Of a stretch of DNA of 64,000 nt, positions 43,323-52,161 are shown piece after piece; position 1 is the first letter of the stretch, and each line of letters starts with the position of its first letter. The stretch is taken from positions 1-64,000 of the forward strand of contig NZ_FRDN01000014.1 in the NCBI RefSeq assembly GCF_900143285.1, written 5' to 3'. The notes beneath the pieces were generated by a model that had not been told where the DNA came from, did not search any database, and worked only from the letters and a program-made list of their open reading frames with translations. The position numbers were made by a program, and so were the translations under genes. The stretch is from Desulfitobacterium chlororespirans DSM 11544 (GTDB taxonomy: Bacteria > Bacillota > Desulfitobacteriia > Desulfitobacteriales > Desulfitobacteriaceae).

Positions 43323-45239
43323 TTGTCCATGGATTTAAAATATAATGCTGAGTCGATTCAGGTCCTGGAAGGTTTGGAAGCCGTGCGCAAACGTCCGGGT
43401 ATGTATATTGGTTCTACAGGGAGCAAGGGGCTGCACCATTGTGCCTGGGAAATCATCGATAACGCTATTGATGAAGCGGGGGCCGGCTTTTGCACCCGCA
43501 TTGAAGTCACCCTTAATTCTGACGGCTCTCTGACTGTTCTGGATGATGGCCGGGGGGTTCCCATCGACATTCATCCTGTGAAGCAGATTCCGGCGGTACG
43601 GCTGGCCTTTGAACAGCTCCATGCCGGAGGAAAGTTTGACGGGCAATCCTATAAAACCTCCGGGGGCCTCCATGGCGTAGGGGCCAGCGTTGTCAATGCT
43701 CTGTCCACCTTTTTAGTCGTGGAAGTCAGCCGGGAGGGCAAGATTTTTCAACTTGAATATGAAGACGGAGGAAAGTTGAAATCTGATCTTAAAGTGATTA
43801 AAAAGGGGATTAAAGGGAGCGGAACGAAAGTCACCTTTAAGCCGGACCCCTTGATTTTTAAAGAAACCACCTCCTTTAAGTTTGATACCCTGCGCAGCCG
43901 GCTTATGGAGCTTGCCTTTCTCAATCCCGGCCTGACGATTGTCTTAACCGACCAGCGCAAAGAGACCAGAAGTGAAACCTTTCAGTCCAAGAACGGTGTC
44001 ATCGGCTTTGTGGAACACCTTAATAAGGAATCCGATTACAACGCCGTACATAAAAAACCGATCTTCTTCAGGGGAGAAAAAGATGACATCGTCGTGGAAT
44101 GCGCTATCCAATACAATGATGGAGAAGACGAGCACCTGCGTTCCTATGTCAATAACATCCCCACCGATGAAGGAGGAACCCATGAGTCAGGATTCCGCAC
44201 GGCTCTGACCAAAGTGTTCAATGCCTATGGCAAGAAAAACAACCTCTTCAAAAAGGATGAAAGCCTGATTGGGGATGATCTTAAAGACGGTTTAACCTGC
44301 GTTCTTTCCGTAAAAGTCCGGGAACCCCAGTTCGAAGGACAAACCAAAACCAAGCTTTCCAATACCGAAGTGGAGGGCATCGTCCAGTCCCTGACCAACG
44401 AAGGGATCAGCACCTTCTTTGAACAGAACCCCACCGTGGCCAAGGATGCTATCAACCGGGCTTTGACCACTTGCCTGGAGCGTCTGGCGGCCAAACGTGC
44501 CAAAGAGTTGAAAAAGAAAGCCCGGGACGCTGAAGTCAAGGCTCTCAGCGGCAAGCTGGCTGCCTGCAGTGAAAAAGATCGCAACCGCAATGAGCTCTTT
44601 CTCGTGGAGGGGGACAGTGCGGGGGGCTCAGCCAAAAGCGGCAGGGATCGGCGTTTCCAGGCCATTCTCCCCTTAAGAGGCAAGGTTATTAATACCTATC
44701 GGGCCAAGATGGATAAAGTTCTGGAAAATGAAGAAATCCGCAGTATGATCACAGCTATCGGGGCAGGCATCGGTAAAGAATTTGAAGTGGATAAGTCCAA
44801 CTATGCCCGTGTCTGTATCATGACCGATGCCGATATCGACGGAGCCCATATCCGCTGTCTGCTGCTCACCTTCTTTTACCGCTATATGAAACCCCTTATT
44901 TTAGGCGGGAAAGTCTATATCGCCCAGGCACCTTTGTATAAGGTGGAAAAGGAAAAAGGCAAGATAGTCCGCTATGCCTATGACGAGGCGGAGCTGAAGG
45001 ATGCCTTAAAGGAATTGGGTAAAAGCGCCAAGCTCCAACGGTACAAAGGGCTGGGGGAAATGAATCCGGAACAGCTCTGGGAGACCACTTTAAATCCGGT
45101 CAACCGCCGCATGATCCAGGTAACCATTGATGATGCTCTGGAGGCGGAGCGGAAATTGAAGATCCTGATGGGTGAACAAGTGGACCCCCGCCGGGAGTTC
45201 TTAATGGAAAACATTGTCTTTACTGAAGACGATATGTAA
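43323..45239 (+). CDS. parE: DNA topoisomerase IV subunit B
   Basis: A 638-residue ATPase subunit of a type IIA topoisomerase. The GHKL ATPase domain has EIIDNAIDEA and GRGVPIDIHP, and the K-loop region SGGLHGVGASVVNALS. The TOPRIM domain has VEGDSAGGSAKSGRDRRFQA and DADIDGAHIR. The length matches ParE or short GyrB; assignment as ParE rests on pairing with a ParC-like partner that lacks a GyrA box. TTG 43323 lies 7 nt after GGGAGG; ATG 43329 is the alternative. Confidence 0.88.
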   Translation: MSMDLKYNAESIQVLEGLEAVRKRPGMYIGSTGSKGLHHCAWEIIDNAIDEAGAGFCTRIEVTLNSDGSLTVLDDGRGVPIDIHPVKQIPAVRLAFEQLHAGGKFDGQSYKTSGGLHGVGASVVNALSTFLVVEVSREGKIFQLEYEDGGKLKSDLKVIKKGIKGSGTKVTFKPDPLIFKETTSFKFDTLRSRLMELAFLNPGLTIVLTDQRKETRSETFQSKNGVIGFVEHLNKESDYNAVHKKPIFFRGEKDDIVVECAIQYNDGEDEHLRSYVNNIPTDEGGTHESGFRTALTKVFNAYGKKNNLFKKDESLIGDDLKDGLTCVLSVKVREPQFEGQTKTKLSNTEVEGIVQSLTNEGISTFFEQNPTVAKDAINRALTTCLERLAAKRAKELKKKARDAEVKALSGKLAACSEKDRNRNELFLVEGDSAGGSAKSGRDRRFQAILPLRGKVINTYRAKMDKVLENEEIRSMITAIGAGIGKEFEVDKSNYARVCIMTDADIDGAHIRCLLLTFFYRYMKPLILGGKVYIAQAPLYKVEKEKGKIVRYAYDEAELKDALKELGKSAKLQRYKGLGEMNPEQLWETTLNPVNRRMIQVTIDDALEAERKLKILMGEQVDPRREFLMENIVFTEDDM

Positions 45240-45259
45240 ATTCAACTTGAGGTGAAAGA

Positions 45260-47686
45260 ATGAGTATTCCTGAAGAAAATATAACCCAGCGCTCCTTGGA
45301 AGAGGTGCTGCCGGAGAGCTATTTAGGCTATTCCAAACATGTCATCTTGCAGCGGGCTGTTCCCGATGTCCGGGACGGGCTCAAACCGGTGCACCGGCGG
45401 ATTATCTATGCTATGGATGAATTGGGCATGACTCCTGATAAACCCTACAGCAAATCCGCCCGCCTGGTGGGGGATTGCATGGGAAAATATCACCCCCATG
45501 GGGATTCCTCTATTTACGATTCTGCGGTGCGCATGGCCCAGCCTTGGGCTACCCGCTATCCTTTAATTGACGGGCAGGGGAATTTTGGCTCCATCGACGG
45601 GGATGGGGCAGCGGCCATGCGTTATACGGAGATGCGCATGACTCATCTCTCCCAACTGATGACCCAGGATATCGAGAAAGATGTCATTCCCTTCAAGCCT
45701 AATTATGATCAGCGTGAAAAAGAGCCTATTGTCCTGCCCAGTCCCTTCCCGAATCTCTTAGTGAACGGCGGCTCGGGAATCGCCGTGGGCATGGCCAGCA
45801 ATATCCCTCCCCATAACCTGCGGGAGGTGGTAGCAGCCCTGATCCTCCAGATCGATGATCCGGATGTCACTTTAGAACAGTTGATGGAAAAGGTAAAAGG
45901 ACCGGATTTTCCCACCGGGGGACTGATTATCGGTTCCCAGGGCTTTACTGAGGCTTACCGGAGCGGCCGGGGCAAAGTGACGATGCGGGGCAAAGCCATC
46001 ATCGAGTCCGGGAAAAACGGCAAGAGCCTCATTGTGATTACCGAGATTCCTTTTCAAGTCTCCAAATCCACCCTGGCCGCCAAGATCGAGGCTCAATCGG
46101 AAAACGGCAAGATCGAAGGGATCAGTGAAGTCCGGGATGAATCGGACCGGGAAGGGATCCGCCTGGTGGTGGAGTGCAAAAAGGATGCCGATCCCAAACG
46201 GATCTTGAAGCTCCTCTATAAATATACCCAGCTCCAGGAAACCTTTGGCATCATCAACCTGGTGATCAGCGAAGAAGGAACACCCCGGGTATTGGGATTA
46301 AAGGAGATAAACCGCTCCTATCTTCAACATCGTAAAGAAGTGGTCCTGCGCAGAACGGAATATGAACTGGCCAAAGCCAAAGCCCGGGCTCATATCCTGG
46401 AAGGCTTGGTCATCGCCATCAATAATCTGGATGAAGTCCTGCAGATCATCCGTTCCAGTAAAACCCCAGCCTTAGCCAAGGCCGGTTTGATCACCCGCTT
46501 TGAGTTCTCTGAGGTTCAGGCTCAGGCCATCCTGGATATGAAGCTTCAGCATTTGACCAATCTTGAGCTGGATGGTATCCGCAAGGAATATGCAGAGATT
46601 CTGAAGCTGATCGCTGAGCTGGAGAGCATTTTGGCTGATATTAACAAGGTCTATACCATCATCAAAAATGAGCTTAAACAGATCGCTGATCAATACGGTG
46701 ATGAGCGCCGCACCCTGATTCTTCCCGAGGATGTGGGAGATGAAGTGGATTACAGCGCTTTTGAAGAACCGGAAAAGCCCATGGAGGTCTTATTGACCAA
46801 GAAGGGCTTCATCAAGCAGATTCCCACCCCAACCCGGAGAAGCCAGATCAATGCCATTGCATTTGCCTTTAAGGATGGGGATGTACTCTTGGAGCATGTG
46901 TCCTGTACCTCCAAGGATACTCTCTATTTCTTCACCCACAATGGCAAATATTATGATGCCAAGGCCAAATTAGTTGCTGAAGCGGGAGCCAAGGAGAAGG
47001 GAAGAGCCGTCAACAACCTGTTCCCCTTGCCTGAAGAGGAGCGCATCGTGGCCATGGTTTCCTTGAGAGAAGAGAAAGAAGGGCAGTATTTTGTCTTTGT
47101 CACCAAGGACGGGCAGGTCATGAGAAGTCCTGTCAAAGATTTCCTTAATGCCAGAACTGCTGATGCCATGGGCTTAAAGGACCAGGATGAAATCGTTAAA
47201 GTATTCCTTAGCGAAGGAGAAGGCGATCTGTTCTTAGCCAGCCTTCAGGGACAGGCCATCCGCTTTGCCGAGGCTGAAGTTAACCCTATGGGCCGGAAAT
47301 CCCGGGGGGTTAAAGGAATGACCTTAAACGAAGGAGATTATGTGGTGGATGCTCTCCTGATTCAACCTGGGGCAGATGGGGAGACCGGAGATCTGATCAC
47401 AGTTACCGAACAAGGGTATGTTAAACGGACTTCCCTTGAGGAATACAAGCCCCAGGGCCGCTCTGGGCGGGGTATCGCCATTGCCAGGATCGATGCAGAA
47501 AAGACAGGGTATCTGGTCTCCCTGATCCAGGCTGGGCCTAAGGAGGATAAGCTCCTGCACATCATCCAAGCCGGCGGTACAGTGACCGGCGTCGAAGCCC
47601 AATCCCTGAAGAGGGAGTCCCGAGTCAAGAGTGGGGCAGGATTGGTCAATGTGCTCCTCAATGATTATATCGTTCATGTCGTATGA
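45260..47686 (+). CDS. parC: DNA topoisomerase IV subunit A
   Basis: An 808-residue DNA breakage-reunion subunit. The catalytic tyrosine is Tyr122 in AAMRYTEMRM. The quinolone-response region contains GKYHPHGDSSIYDSAVRMAQ with Ser83/Ser84 and Asp87. The C-terminal half carries the beta-pinwheel repeats, but the QRRGGKG GyrA box of true gyrase is not seen, which favours topoisomerase IV. It follows parE by 20 bp and closes the operon. Decatenates chromosomes at division. Confidence 0.9.
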   Translation: MSIPEENITQRSLEEVLPESYLGYSKHVILQRAVPDVRDGLKPVHRRIIYAMDELGMTPDKPYSKSARLVGDCMGKYHPHGDSSIYDSAVRMAQPWATRYPLIDGQGNFGSIDGDGAAAMRYTEMRMTHLSQLMTQDIEKDVIPFKPNYDQREKEPIVLPSPFPNLLVNGGSGIAVGMASNIPPHNLREVVAALILQIDDPDVTLEQLMEKVKGPDFPTGGLIIGSQGFTEAYRSGRGKVTMRGKAIIESGKNGKSLIVITEIPFQVSKSTLAAKIEAQSENGKIEGISEVRDESDREGIRLVVECKKDADPKRILKLLYKYTQLQETFGIINLVISEEGTPRVLGLKEINRSYLQHRKEVVLRRTEYELAKAKARAHILEGLVIAINNLDEVLQIIRSSKTPALAKAGLITRFEFSEVQAQAILDMKLQHLTNLELDGIRKEYAEILKLIAELESILADINKVYTIIKNELKQIADQYGDERRTLILPEDVGDEVDYSAFEEPEKPMEVLLTKKGFIKQIPTPTRRSQINAIAFAFKDGDVLLEHVSCTSKDTLYFFTHNGKYYDAKAKLVAEAGAKEKGRAVNNLFPLPEEERIVAMVSLREEKEGQYFVFVTKDGQVMRSPVKDFLNARTADAMGLKDQDEIVKVFLSEGEGDLFLASLQGQAIRFAEAEVNPMGRKSRGVKGMTLNEGDYVVDALLIQPGADGETGDLITVTEQGYVKRTSLEEYKPQGRSGRGIAIARIDAEKTGYLVSLIQAGPKEDKLLHIIQAGGTVTGVEAQSLKRESRVKSGAGLVNVLLNDYIVHVV

Positions 47687-47699
47687 TTGAGCTAGAATA

Positions 47700-47762
47700 G
47701 GCATAAATCAGCAGGAATCCTTTACCTACAAGGGTTTCACGCCGATTTATGCCTGTTTTTTA
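47700..47762 (+). terminator. parE-parC terminator
   Basis: GGCATAAATC (47700-47709) pairs with GATTTATGCC (47744-47753), followed by TGTTTTTTATT. Confidence 0.8.
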
Positions 47763-47860
47763 TTGCCTGAAAACGAAACAAAACAAGATTTCGGTGCAAA
47801 GGAGGATTGAAAAACCAATAGTGCGGCAATCGGTTATTGTGCCGTTCTTGATTCCGTGAT

Positions 47861-47890
47861 AAAATAAGTTAGCAACCGCTAACTTATTTT
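47861..47890. repeat. 13-bp perfect inverted repeat
   Basis: AAAATAAGTTAGC and GCTAACTTATTTT flank a 4-nt loop. It lies upstream of the methyltransferase gene, and the right arm runs into T-rich sequence. It could be a regulator site or a terminator. Confidence 0.6.
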
Positions 47891-47970
47891 ATTTTTACAC
47901 CTACAAGGTTTTGACATTATCTGAAATTCACAGGGTATTGAAACCGGAGCGGAAAAAGCGGGGTGGTCAT

Positions 47971-48636
47971 TTGAATCGTTTGGAAAAATCAAACAAGGCA
48001 TATAAAGCGTCAAAGAACATCTATGATGATACATTAACGCAGTCAAAGTGGTGGTCAAGACTGTATATCCGTTTCTTTTGGAGCGGTGTCAATGATGTTG
48101 AAATCGCCCGTCAGGTGTTGGATACGCTGCCTGATAATTTTGAAGGCAGCCTCCTTGACGTTCCGGTTGGAACGGCTGTGTTTACCACCGAAAAGTACGG
48201 ACGGATGAAGAACGCCCACATTACCTGTCTGGATTATTCGCAGGATATGCTGCAGCAGGCGCAGGAGCGTTTTTTGAGGATGGGTATTGACAATGTGACC
48301 TGCCTGCAAGGAAATGTGGAATGTCTTCCTTTTGAAAACGCCTCTTTCGATGCCGTTTTATCCATGAACGGCTTCCACGCCTTCCCAAACAAGGATAAAG
48401 CGTTCAAAGAAACATCGCGTGTTCTAAAAAACGGCGGTATGTTCTGCGGATGTTTTTATATAAAGGGTGAAAGCAGGCGCACCGACTTAATCGTAAAACA
48501 GGTGTTAGCCCGAAAAGGCTGGTTTACACCGCCTTTTTATACTTTGGAAGAATTTCGTTCGGAGCTGTCGCATTATTATTCGTCCATAAATGTCTGCAAT
48601 GATGCGGCGATGGTGTACTTTAAGTGTCTAAAATAA
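47971..48636 (+). CDS. Class I SAM-dependent methyltransferase
   Basis: A protein of about 221 residues. Motif I is LLDVPVGTAVFT, with ITCLDYSQDMLQQAQERF and VTCLQGNVECLPFENASFDAVLSMNGFHAF as later SAM-fold motifs. The TTG at 47971 behind GGGGTGG is preferred. The same frame extends upstream to 47911 and reads LSEIHRVLKPE, which is the typical C-terminal motif of another methyltransferase, so the extension looks like a relic. The substrate is unknown. The hydrolase gene follows 21 bp later and is probably co-transcribed. Confidence 0.85.
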   Translation: MNRLEKSNKAYKASKNIYDDTLTQSKWWSRLYIRFFWSGVNDVEIARQVLDTLPDNFEGSLLDVPVGTAVFTTEKYGRMKNAHITCLDYSQDMLQQAQERFLRMGIDNVTCLQGNVECLPFENASFDAVLSMNGFHAFPNKDKAFKETSRVLKNGGMFCGCFYIKGESRRTDLIVKQVLARKGWFTPPFYTLEEFRSELSHYYSSINVCNDAAMVYFKCLK

Positions 48637-48657
48637 GCTTACGATAGGAGTGGTTTA

Positions 48658-49446
48658 ATGAGCGAAGTGTTTGTACTTTCAGACGGCAGAAAAATAGAAT
48701 ATAAGGTATACGGGCAAGAAGACGGCTATCCCATTATTGGCTGTCATGGATTAGCCGGCAGCGTGTTTGCTGATGGCTTAGACGAATTACTAAAGGAGCT
48801 GCCTGTCCGGTATATCCTTATTGCCCGCCCAGGCTATGGCAAATCAGACTTTTTCCTTATGGAAAATATTGCTCGGTGGCCAGAAATAATCGATCCGCTT
48901 TTAGAACATTTGAAAATTGATACATTCGATGTCATCGGCATTTCCGCCGGAGCGCCCTATGCTTATGCCCTTGCGGCGGCCTTCCCTGATAGAGTGAAGA
49001 ATATATTTATCAACAAAGGGCTGGGAGCAATCTATAAGCCGGAGATATTAGCGCTGTATCCTGACGGAATAGAAAAAGTGATTGCTATCTACCAAAAAGG
49101 TTCATTAGAGGAAATAGCCGCCCAGCTTCAAGAAACCTACCTCTCGCAGTTGACTGAAGAACACAAGAAGATACCCTACATAAGAGATTCTCTGGTCGGC
49201 GGCTGCCTGGGCATGGCTGCTTGCGGAAAGCTGGAATTTATGGATTGGGGCTTTAACATCGAGGATGTCAGTCAGCCGGTCTTGCTGTTCCATTGCCGCG
49301 ACGACCAGGAGGTTCCGTTTGCGACAGCTGAAAAAACAATGGACTATCTCAAAAATGCCGAAATGATTGCTCATGACACAGGAGGTCATCTGTCAGAAGC
49401 TCTCATGATGGATATGATGAGCCGGATTATTGCTAAATATAGCTGA
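48658..49446 (+). CDS. Alpha/beta hydrolase
   Basis: A 262-residue cytoplasmic hydrolase. HG at residues 30-31 forms the oxyanion site, the nucleophile elbow is GISAG with Ser96, and a late His lies in HDTGGH near residue 250; an Asp in LLFHCRDDQEVP is the likely third member. The substrate cannot be told from sequence. TAGGAG precedes the ATG. It ends at a strong hairpin. Confidence 0.88.
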   Translation: MSEVFVLSDGRKIEYKVYGQEDGYPIIGCHGLAGSVFADGLDELLKELPVRYILIARPGYGKSDFFLMENIARWPEIIDPLLEHLKIDTFDVIGISAGAPYAYALAAAFPDRVKNIFINKGLGAIYKPEILALYPDGIEKVIAIYQKGSLEEIAAQLQETYLSQLTEEHKKIPYIRDSLVGGCLGMAACGKLEFMDWGFNIEDVSQPVLLFHCRDDQEVPFATAEKTMDYLKNAEMIAHDTGGHLSEALMMDMMSRIIAKYS

Positions 49447-49492
49447 ACTATTCGGCAGAAGTTTGAGAGAGTGAGTTATCCTATAAATAAAC

Positions 49493-49521
49493 GGGGGCTG
49501 TCGCGAGACAGCCCCCATTCT
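49493..49521 (+). terminator. Hairpin after hydrolase gene
   Basis: GGGGGCTGTC and GACAGCCCCC pair around GCGA. The T-tract is weak (ATTCTGTT), so its efficiency as a terminator is uncertain. Confidence 0.65.
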
Positions 49522-49523
49522 GT

Positions 49524-49799
49524 TCACAACCTACGTATGAGAATCCCTTTCATATATTCGCTTTCATTATGTGTCTGATAAACGATTTCTTTTTCATCCT
49601 CTGTACAGCCAATTAAAATTTTTATCTCCGAATCACGTTTCATTAGGTCAACAATGCACATAATTGCATCAATTTGCTTTCTTTTGTCTGTACCTACCCA
49701 CACATCAATACCTCCACCATCCATTGAGGCGGTGTTATCTAAATAACCATAATCTACTTTGTAAATGAAATTAGAAAATCTGGGGTGAACCGTTTGCAT
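49524..49799 (-). CDS. Inorganic-pyrophosphatase-like protein, probably 5'-truncated
   Basis: The 91 residues resemble the short inorganic pyrophosphatase-like family of Clostridia: HPRFSNFIYKVDYGYLDN, DGGGIDVWVGT and a C-terminal QTHNESEYMKG. The acidic GGGIDVW segment matches the metal site GEELDVY. The similarity seems to continue upstream of the ATG (YFLLDRRKTPYKP), yet no start codon or ribosome site is visible there, so the N-terminus is lost or begins at an unusual codon. Activity is doubtful. Confidence 0.5.
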   Translation of the reverse strand: MQTVHPRFSNFIYKVDYGYLDNTASMDGGGIDVWVGTDKRKQIDAIMCIVDLMKRDSEIKILIGCTEDEKEIVYQTHNESEYMKGILIRRL

Positions 49800-49928
49800 A
49801 GGCTTATAAGGCGTTTTCCGTCTATCTAATAAAAAATAGTTTGAGAAGGGAGGAGGTTCCGGGGATATGTTGAATGAAGAAAGCAGAAGCTTTCAATATG
49901 ACCTTTAAAAAGACTGGAGAGTGGAATA

Positions 49929-50867
49929 ATGAATCAGGATCTCAACGCAAGGCTGGCTCAAGCCCAGCAAGGTTCAGCCCGTCTGCATAAAATTGATGCT
50001 ATGCTTAAGGAACTGGAAGGGGAACTCCAAGAGCTCGAAAACCATAAACAAGAACTGAAAAGAATTCTGGAGCAGGAGACAATGGATGTCGAAAAGCTGG
50101 AAAACAAAGGCCTGGCCGCTTTTTTCCATGCCGTGATGGGGAATTTAGAGGAACGGATCGAGAAGGAGCGGAGTGAAGCCCTTGCCGCCAGGCTCAAATA
50201 TGAGCAAACTTTAAAAGATAGGGAGGAGATTGGTTTAGGCATAGCCAAGCTCACTTCCGAGCGGTTGAACTATGTCGACTGCCCCTTGGAGTATCAGGAA
50301 CTCTATGCTCAAAAGCGCAAAATACTCCTGGAAGAGCAGGGAACAATGGCTCAGGAAATTCTGGCCCTTAGCGACGAGAAGAATCGCCGGCGGATCAATC
50401 TTAAGGAAATCGATGAAGCCATCGAAGTGGGAGATCAAGTTCTGGATAGTCTTAACCAGGCTCTCCGCAATCTTTCCAGCGCCGAAGGGTGGGGAACCTG
50501 GGACCTGCTGGGCGGCGGAGTGATCTCCGGCCTGGCCAAGCACTCCCATATCAATTCAGCCCAAGCAGACATTGAAAAGACCCAAAGCCTTTTGCGTCAG
50601 TTTAAAACAGAGCTGACAGATATCCGCATTGGCACAGAGCTAAGTCTGAAAACAGAAGGGTTCATTAAATTTGCCGACTTTTTCTTTGATGGCATCATTG
50701 CCGACTGGTTTATGCAAACTAGGATCAATGAATCTCAAGCCAGTGTCGAGAACGTCAAAAACCAGGTGCAAAGCATTATGGCCAAGCTCCATGAACTAAA
50801 AACTCAGGAGAGCAAACGCCTCCAGCGGCTCGATGCTGAACTAAGTGAGCTTATTGTAAAAGGATAG
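49929..50867 (+). CDS. Coiled-coil protein of unknown function
   Basis: A 312-residue soluble protein. Residues 1-110 and 130-190 are rich in Leu/Glu/Lys/Gln heptads (LKELEGELQELENHKQELKRIL), with another helix at 270-310. In between is GWGTWDLLGGGVISGLAKHSHI, a glycine-rich segment found in a family of uncharacterised Firmicute proteins. No enzymatic motif is evident. It lies 8 nt before the AmmeMemoRadiSam gene and follows GGAGAG, so it is in the same operon. Confidence 0.8.
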   Translation: MNQDLNARLAQAQQGSARLHKIDAMLKELEGELQELENHKQELKRILEQETMDVEKLENKGLAAFFHAVMGNLEERIEKERSEALAARLKYEQTLKDREEIGLGIAKLTSERLNYVDCPLEYQELYAQKRKILLEEQGTMAQEILALSDEKNRRRINLKEIDEAIEVGDQVLDSLNQALRNLSSAEGWGTWDLLGGGVISGLAKHSHINSAQADIEKTQSLLRQFKTELTDIRIGTELSLKTEGFIKFADFFFDGIIADWFMQTRINESQASVENVKNQVQSIMAKLHELKTQESKRLQRLDAELSELIVKG

Positions 50868-50875
50868 GTGATCTT

Positions 50876-52138
50876 ATGCCTTTGGTGTATTCAATCTTTG
50901 TCCCTCATCCGCCCATCCTGGTGCCCGAGATTGGACGGGGGGAGGAAGGGAAATGCTCAGCTACTCTGGCCGCCTACCGGGATCTGGCCGTGAATTTAGC
51001 GGCAGCCCGGATCGATACCGTTCTCCTTATTTCCCCTCATGCCCCGCTTTTGCGGGAGGGAGTGGCCCTTCTTCAGGATGAGATCCTCAAGGGGGATTTT
51101 GCCCGGTTTGGGGTGCCCCAGGTCCGGCTGGGATTTGCCAATCATCAGCCGCTGGCCGGAAGATTAGCCAAAGAACTGCCCGGAGGGGTGCTCTATTCAG
51201 GAAAGCTGGATCATGGCACCCTGGTCCCCCTGTATTTTCTGCGGGAAGCAGGCTGGGAGGGCAAGCTGGTGGTTATGAGTATGCCCCTGGCGGACCCTGA
51301 AGACTATGGCAACATCATCCGCAGCGTTCTCCAAGACTATTCTGAGCCCATCGCCTTGGTGGCCAGCGGCGATCTCTCTCATCGCTTAAAAGAAGATGGT
51401 CCCTATGGCCTTCATCCCTCAGGGCCGGAATTTGACCGGCAAATTTTTGAAGGATTATCCAGAGCTCCCTCTGCCCTTAAAGAGATTCCCAGGAACCTGG
51501 CCGAGGAAGCGGGGGAGTGCGGCTGGCGGAGTCTGCGCCTGGCCTTGGCTGTGCAGCAAGGAATGCCCAGGGTCCTTTCCTATGAAGGAACCTTTGGCGT
51601 CGGCTATCTCGTCGCTGAACTCTATCAATCCTCTCCTTTACCCCAATGGGCCAGACACTGCCTTGAAACCTATCTGAAAACAGGCACGACTCAAGGGCTC
51701 ACCCCTCCTGATGATCCCTTGCTGAAGCTGCGGCGTCCCTGTTTTGTAACTCTCCATAAAGAGGGGGAGCTGCGCGGCTGTATTGGCACCACTGCCCCTT
51801 ACCGGGAAAATCTTGCTCAGGAAATCCAGCATAACGCCCTTGCCGCCGGCAAAGACGATCCCCGCTTTTGGCCGGTGGAAGAGGAGGAATTGCCCGCTCT
51901 GACGATTACAGTGGATGTCTTGGGGGATATGGAAAAAATCAGCGGCATGGAGGAACTTGATCCCTGGCGTTATGGCGTGGTTGTGCGCAGCCGGGGAAGA
52001 ACAGGACTGCTGCTCCCCCATTTGGAAGGGGTCAACACAGCTCAGGAGCAAGTGACCATAGCCAAACATAAGGCGGGATTAGGGGTCAATGAACCTGTGG
52101 AAATGTGGCGGTTTGAGGTAGTCCGCTATTTTGAATAA
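50876..52138 (+). CDS. AmmeMemoRadiSam protein B-A fusion (Memo + AMMECR1)
   Basis: A 420-residue fusion. Residues 1 to about 255 are a class III extradiol-dioxygenase-like/Memo domain (FVPHPPILVPEIG, LLISPHAPL, VASGDLSHR). Residues about 265-420 are an AMMECR1 domain (RPCFVTLHKEGELRGCIGT, ALTITVDVLG, TGLLLPHLEG). Together with the radical SAM gene 24 bp downstream this makes the complete AmmeMemoRadiSam set, whose reaction is not established to my knowledge. The fusion shows that the A and B parts act together. Confidence 0.92.
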   Translation: MPLVYSIFVPHPPILVPEIGRGEEGKCSATLAAYRDLAVNLAAARIDTVLLISPHAPLLREGVALLQDEILKGDFARFGVPQVRLGFANHQPLAGRLAKELPGGVLYSGKLDHGTLVPLYFLREAGWEGKLVVMSMPLADPEDYGNIIRSVLQDYSEPIALVASGDLSHRLKEDGPYGLHPSGPEFDRQIFEGLSRAPSALKEIPRNLAEEAGECGWRSLRLALAVQQGMPRVLSYEGTFGVGYLVAELYQSSPLPQWARHCLETYLKTGTTQGLTPPDDPLLKLRRPCFVTLHKEGELRGCIGTTAPYRENLAQEIQHNALAAGKDDPRFWPVEEEELPALTITVDVLGDMEKISGMEELDPWRYGVVVRSRGRTGLLLPHLEGVNTAQEQVTIAKHKAGLGVNEPVEMWRFEVVRYFE

Positions 52139-52161
52139 TTATCCGGAGGTATCGGTGGTCC

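Noticed and set aside
44225-44683. Minus-strand frame of about 150 codons inside parE
   Set aside because: Low-complexity Leu/Ser/Arg composition typical of an antisense shadow; parE on the plus strand is fully supported.
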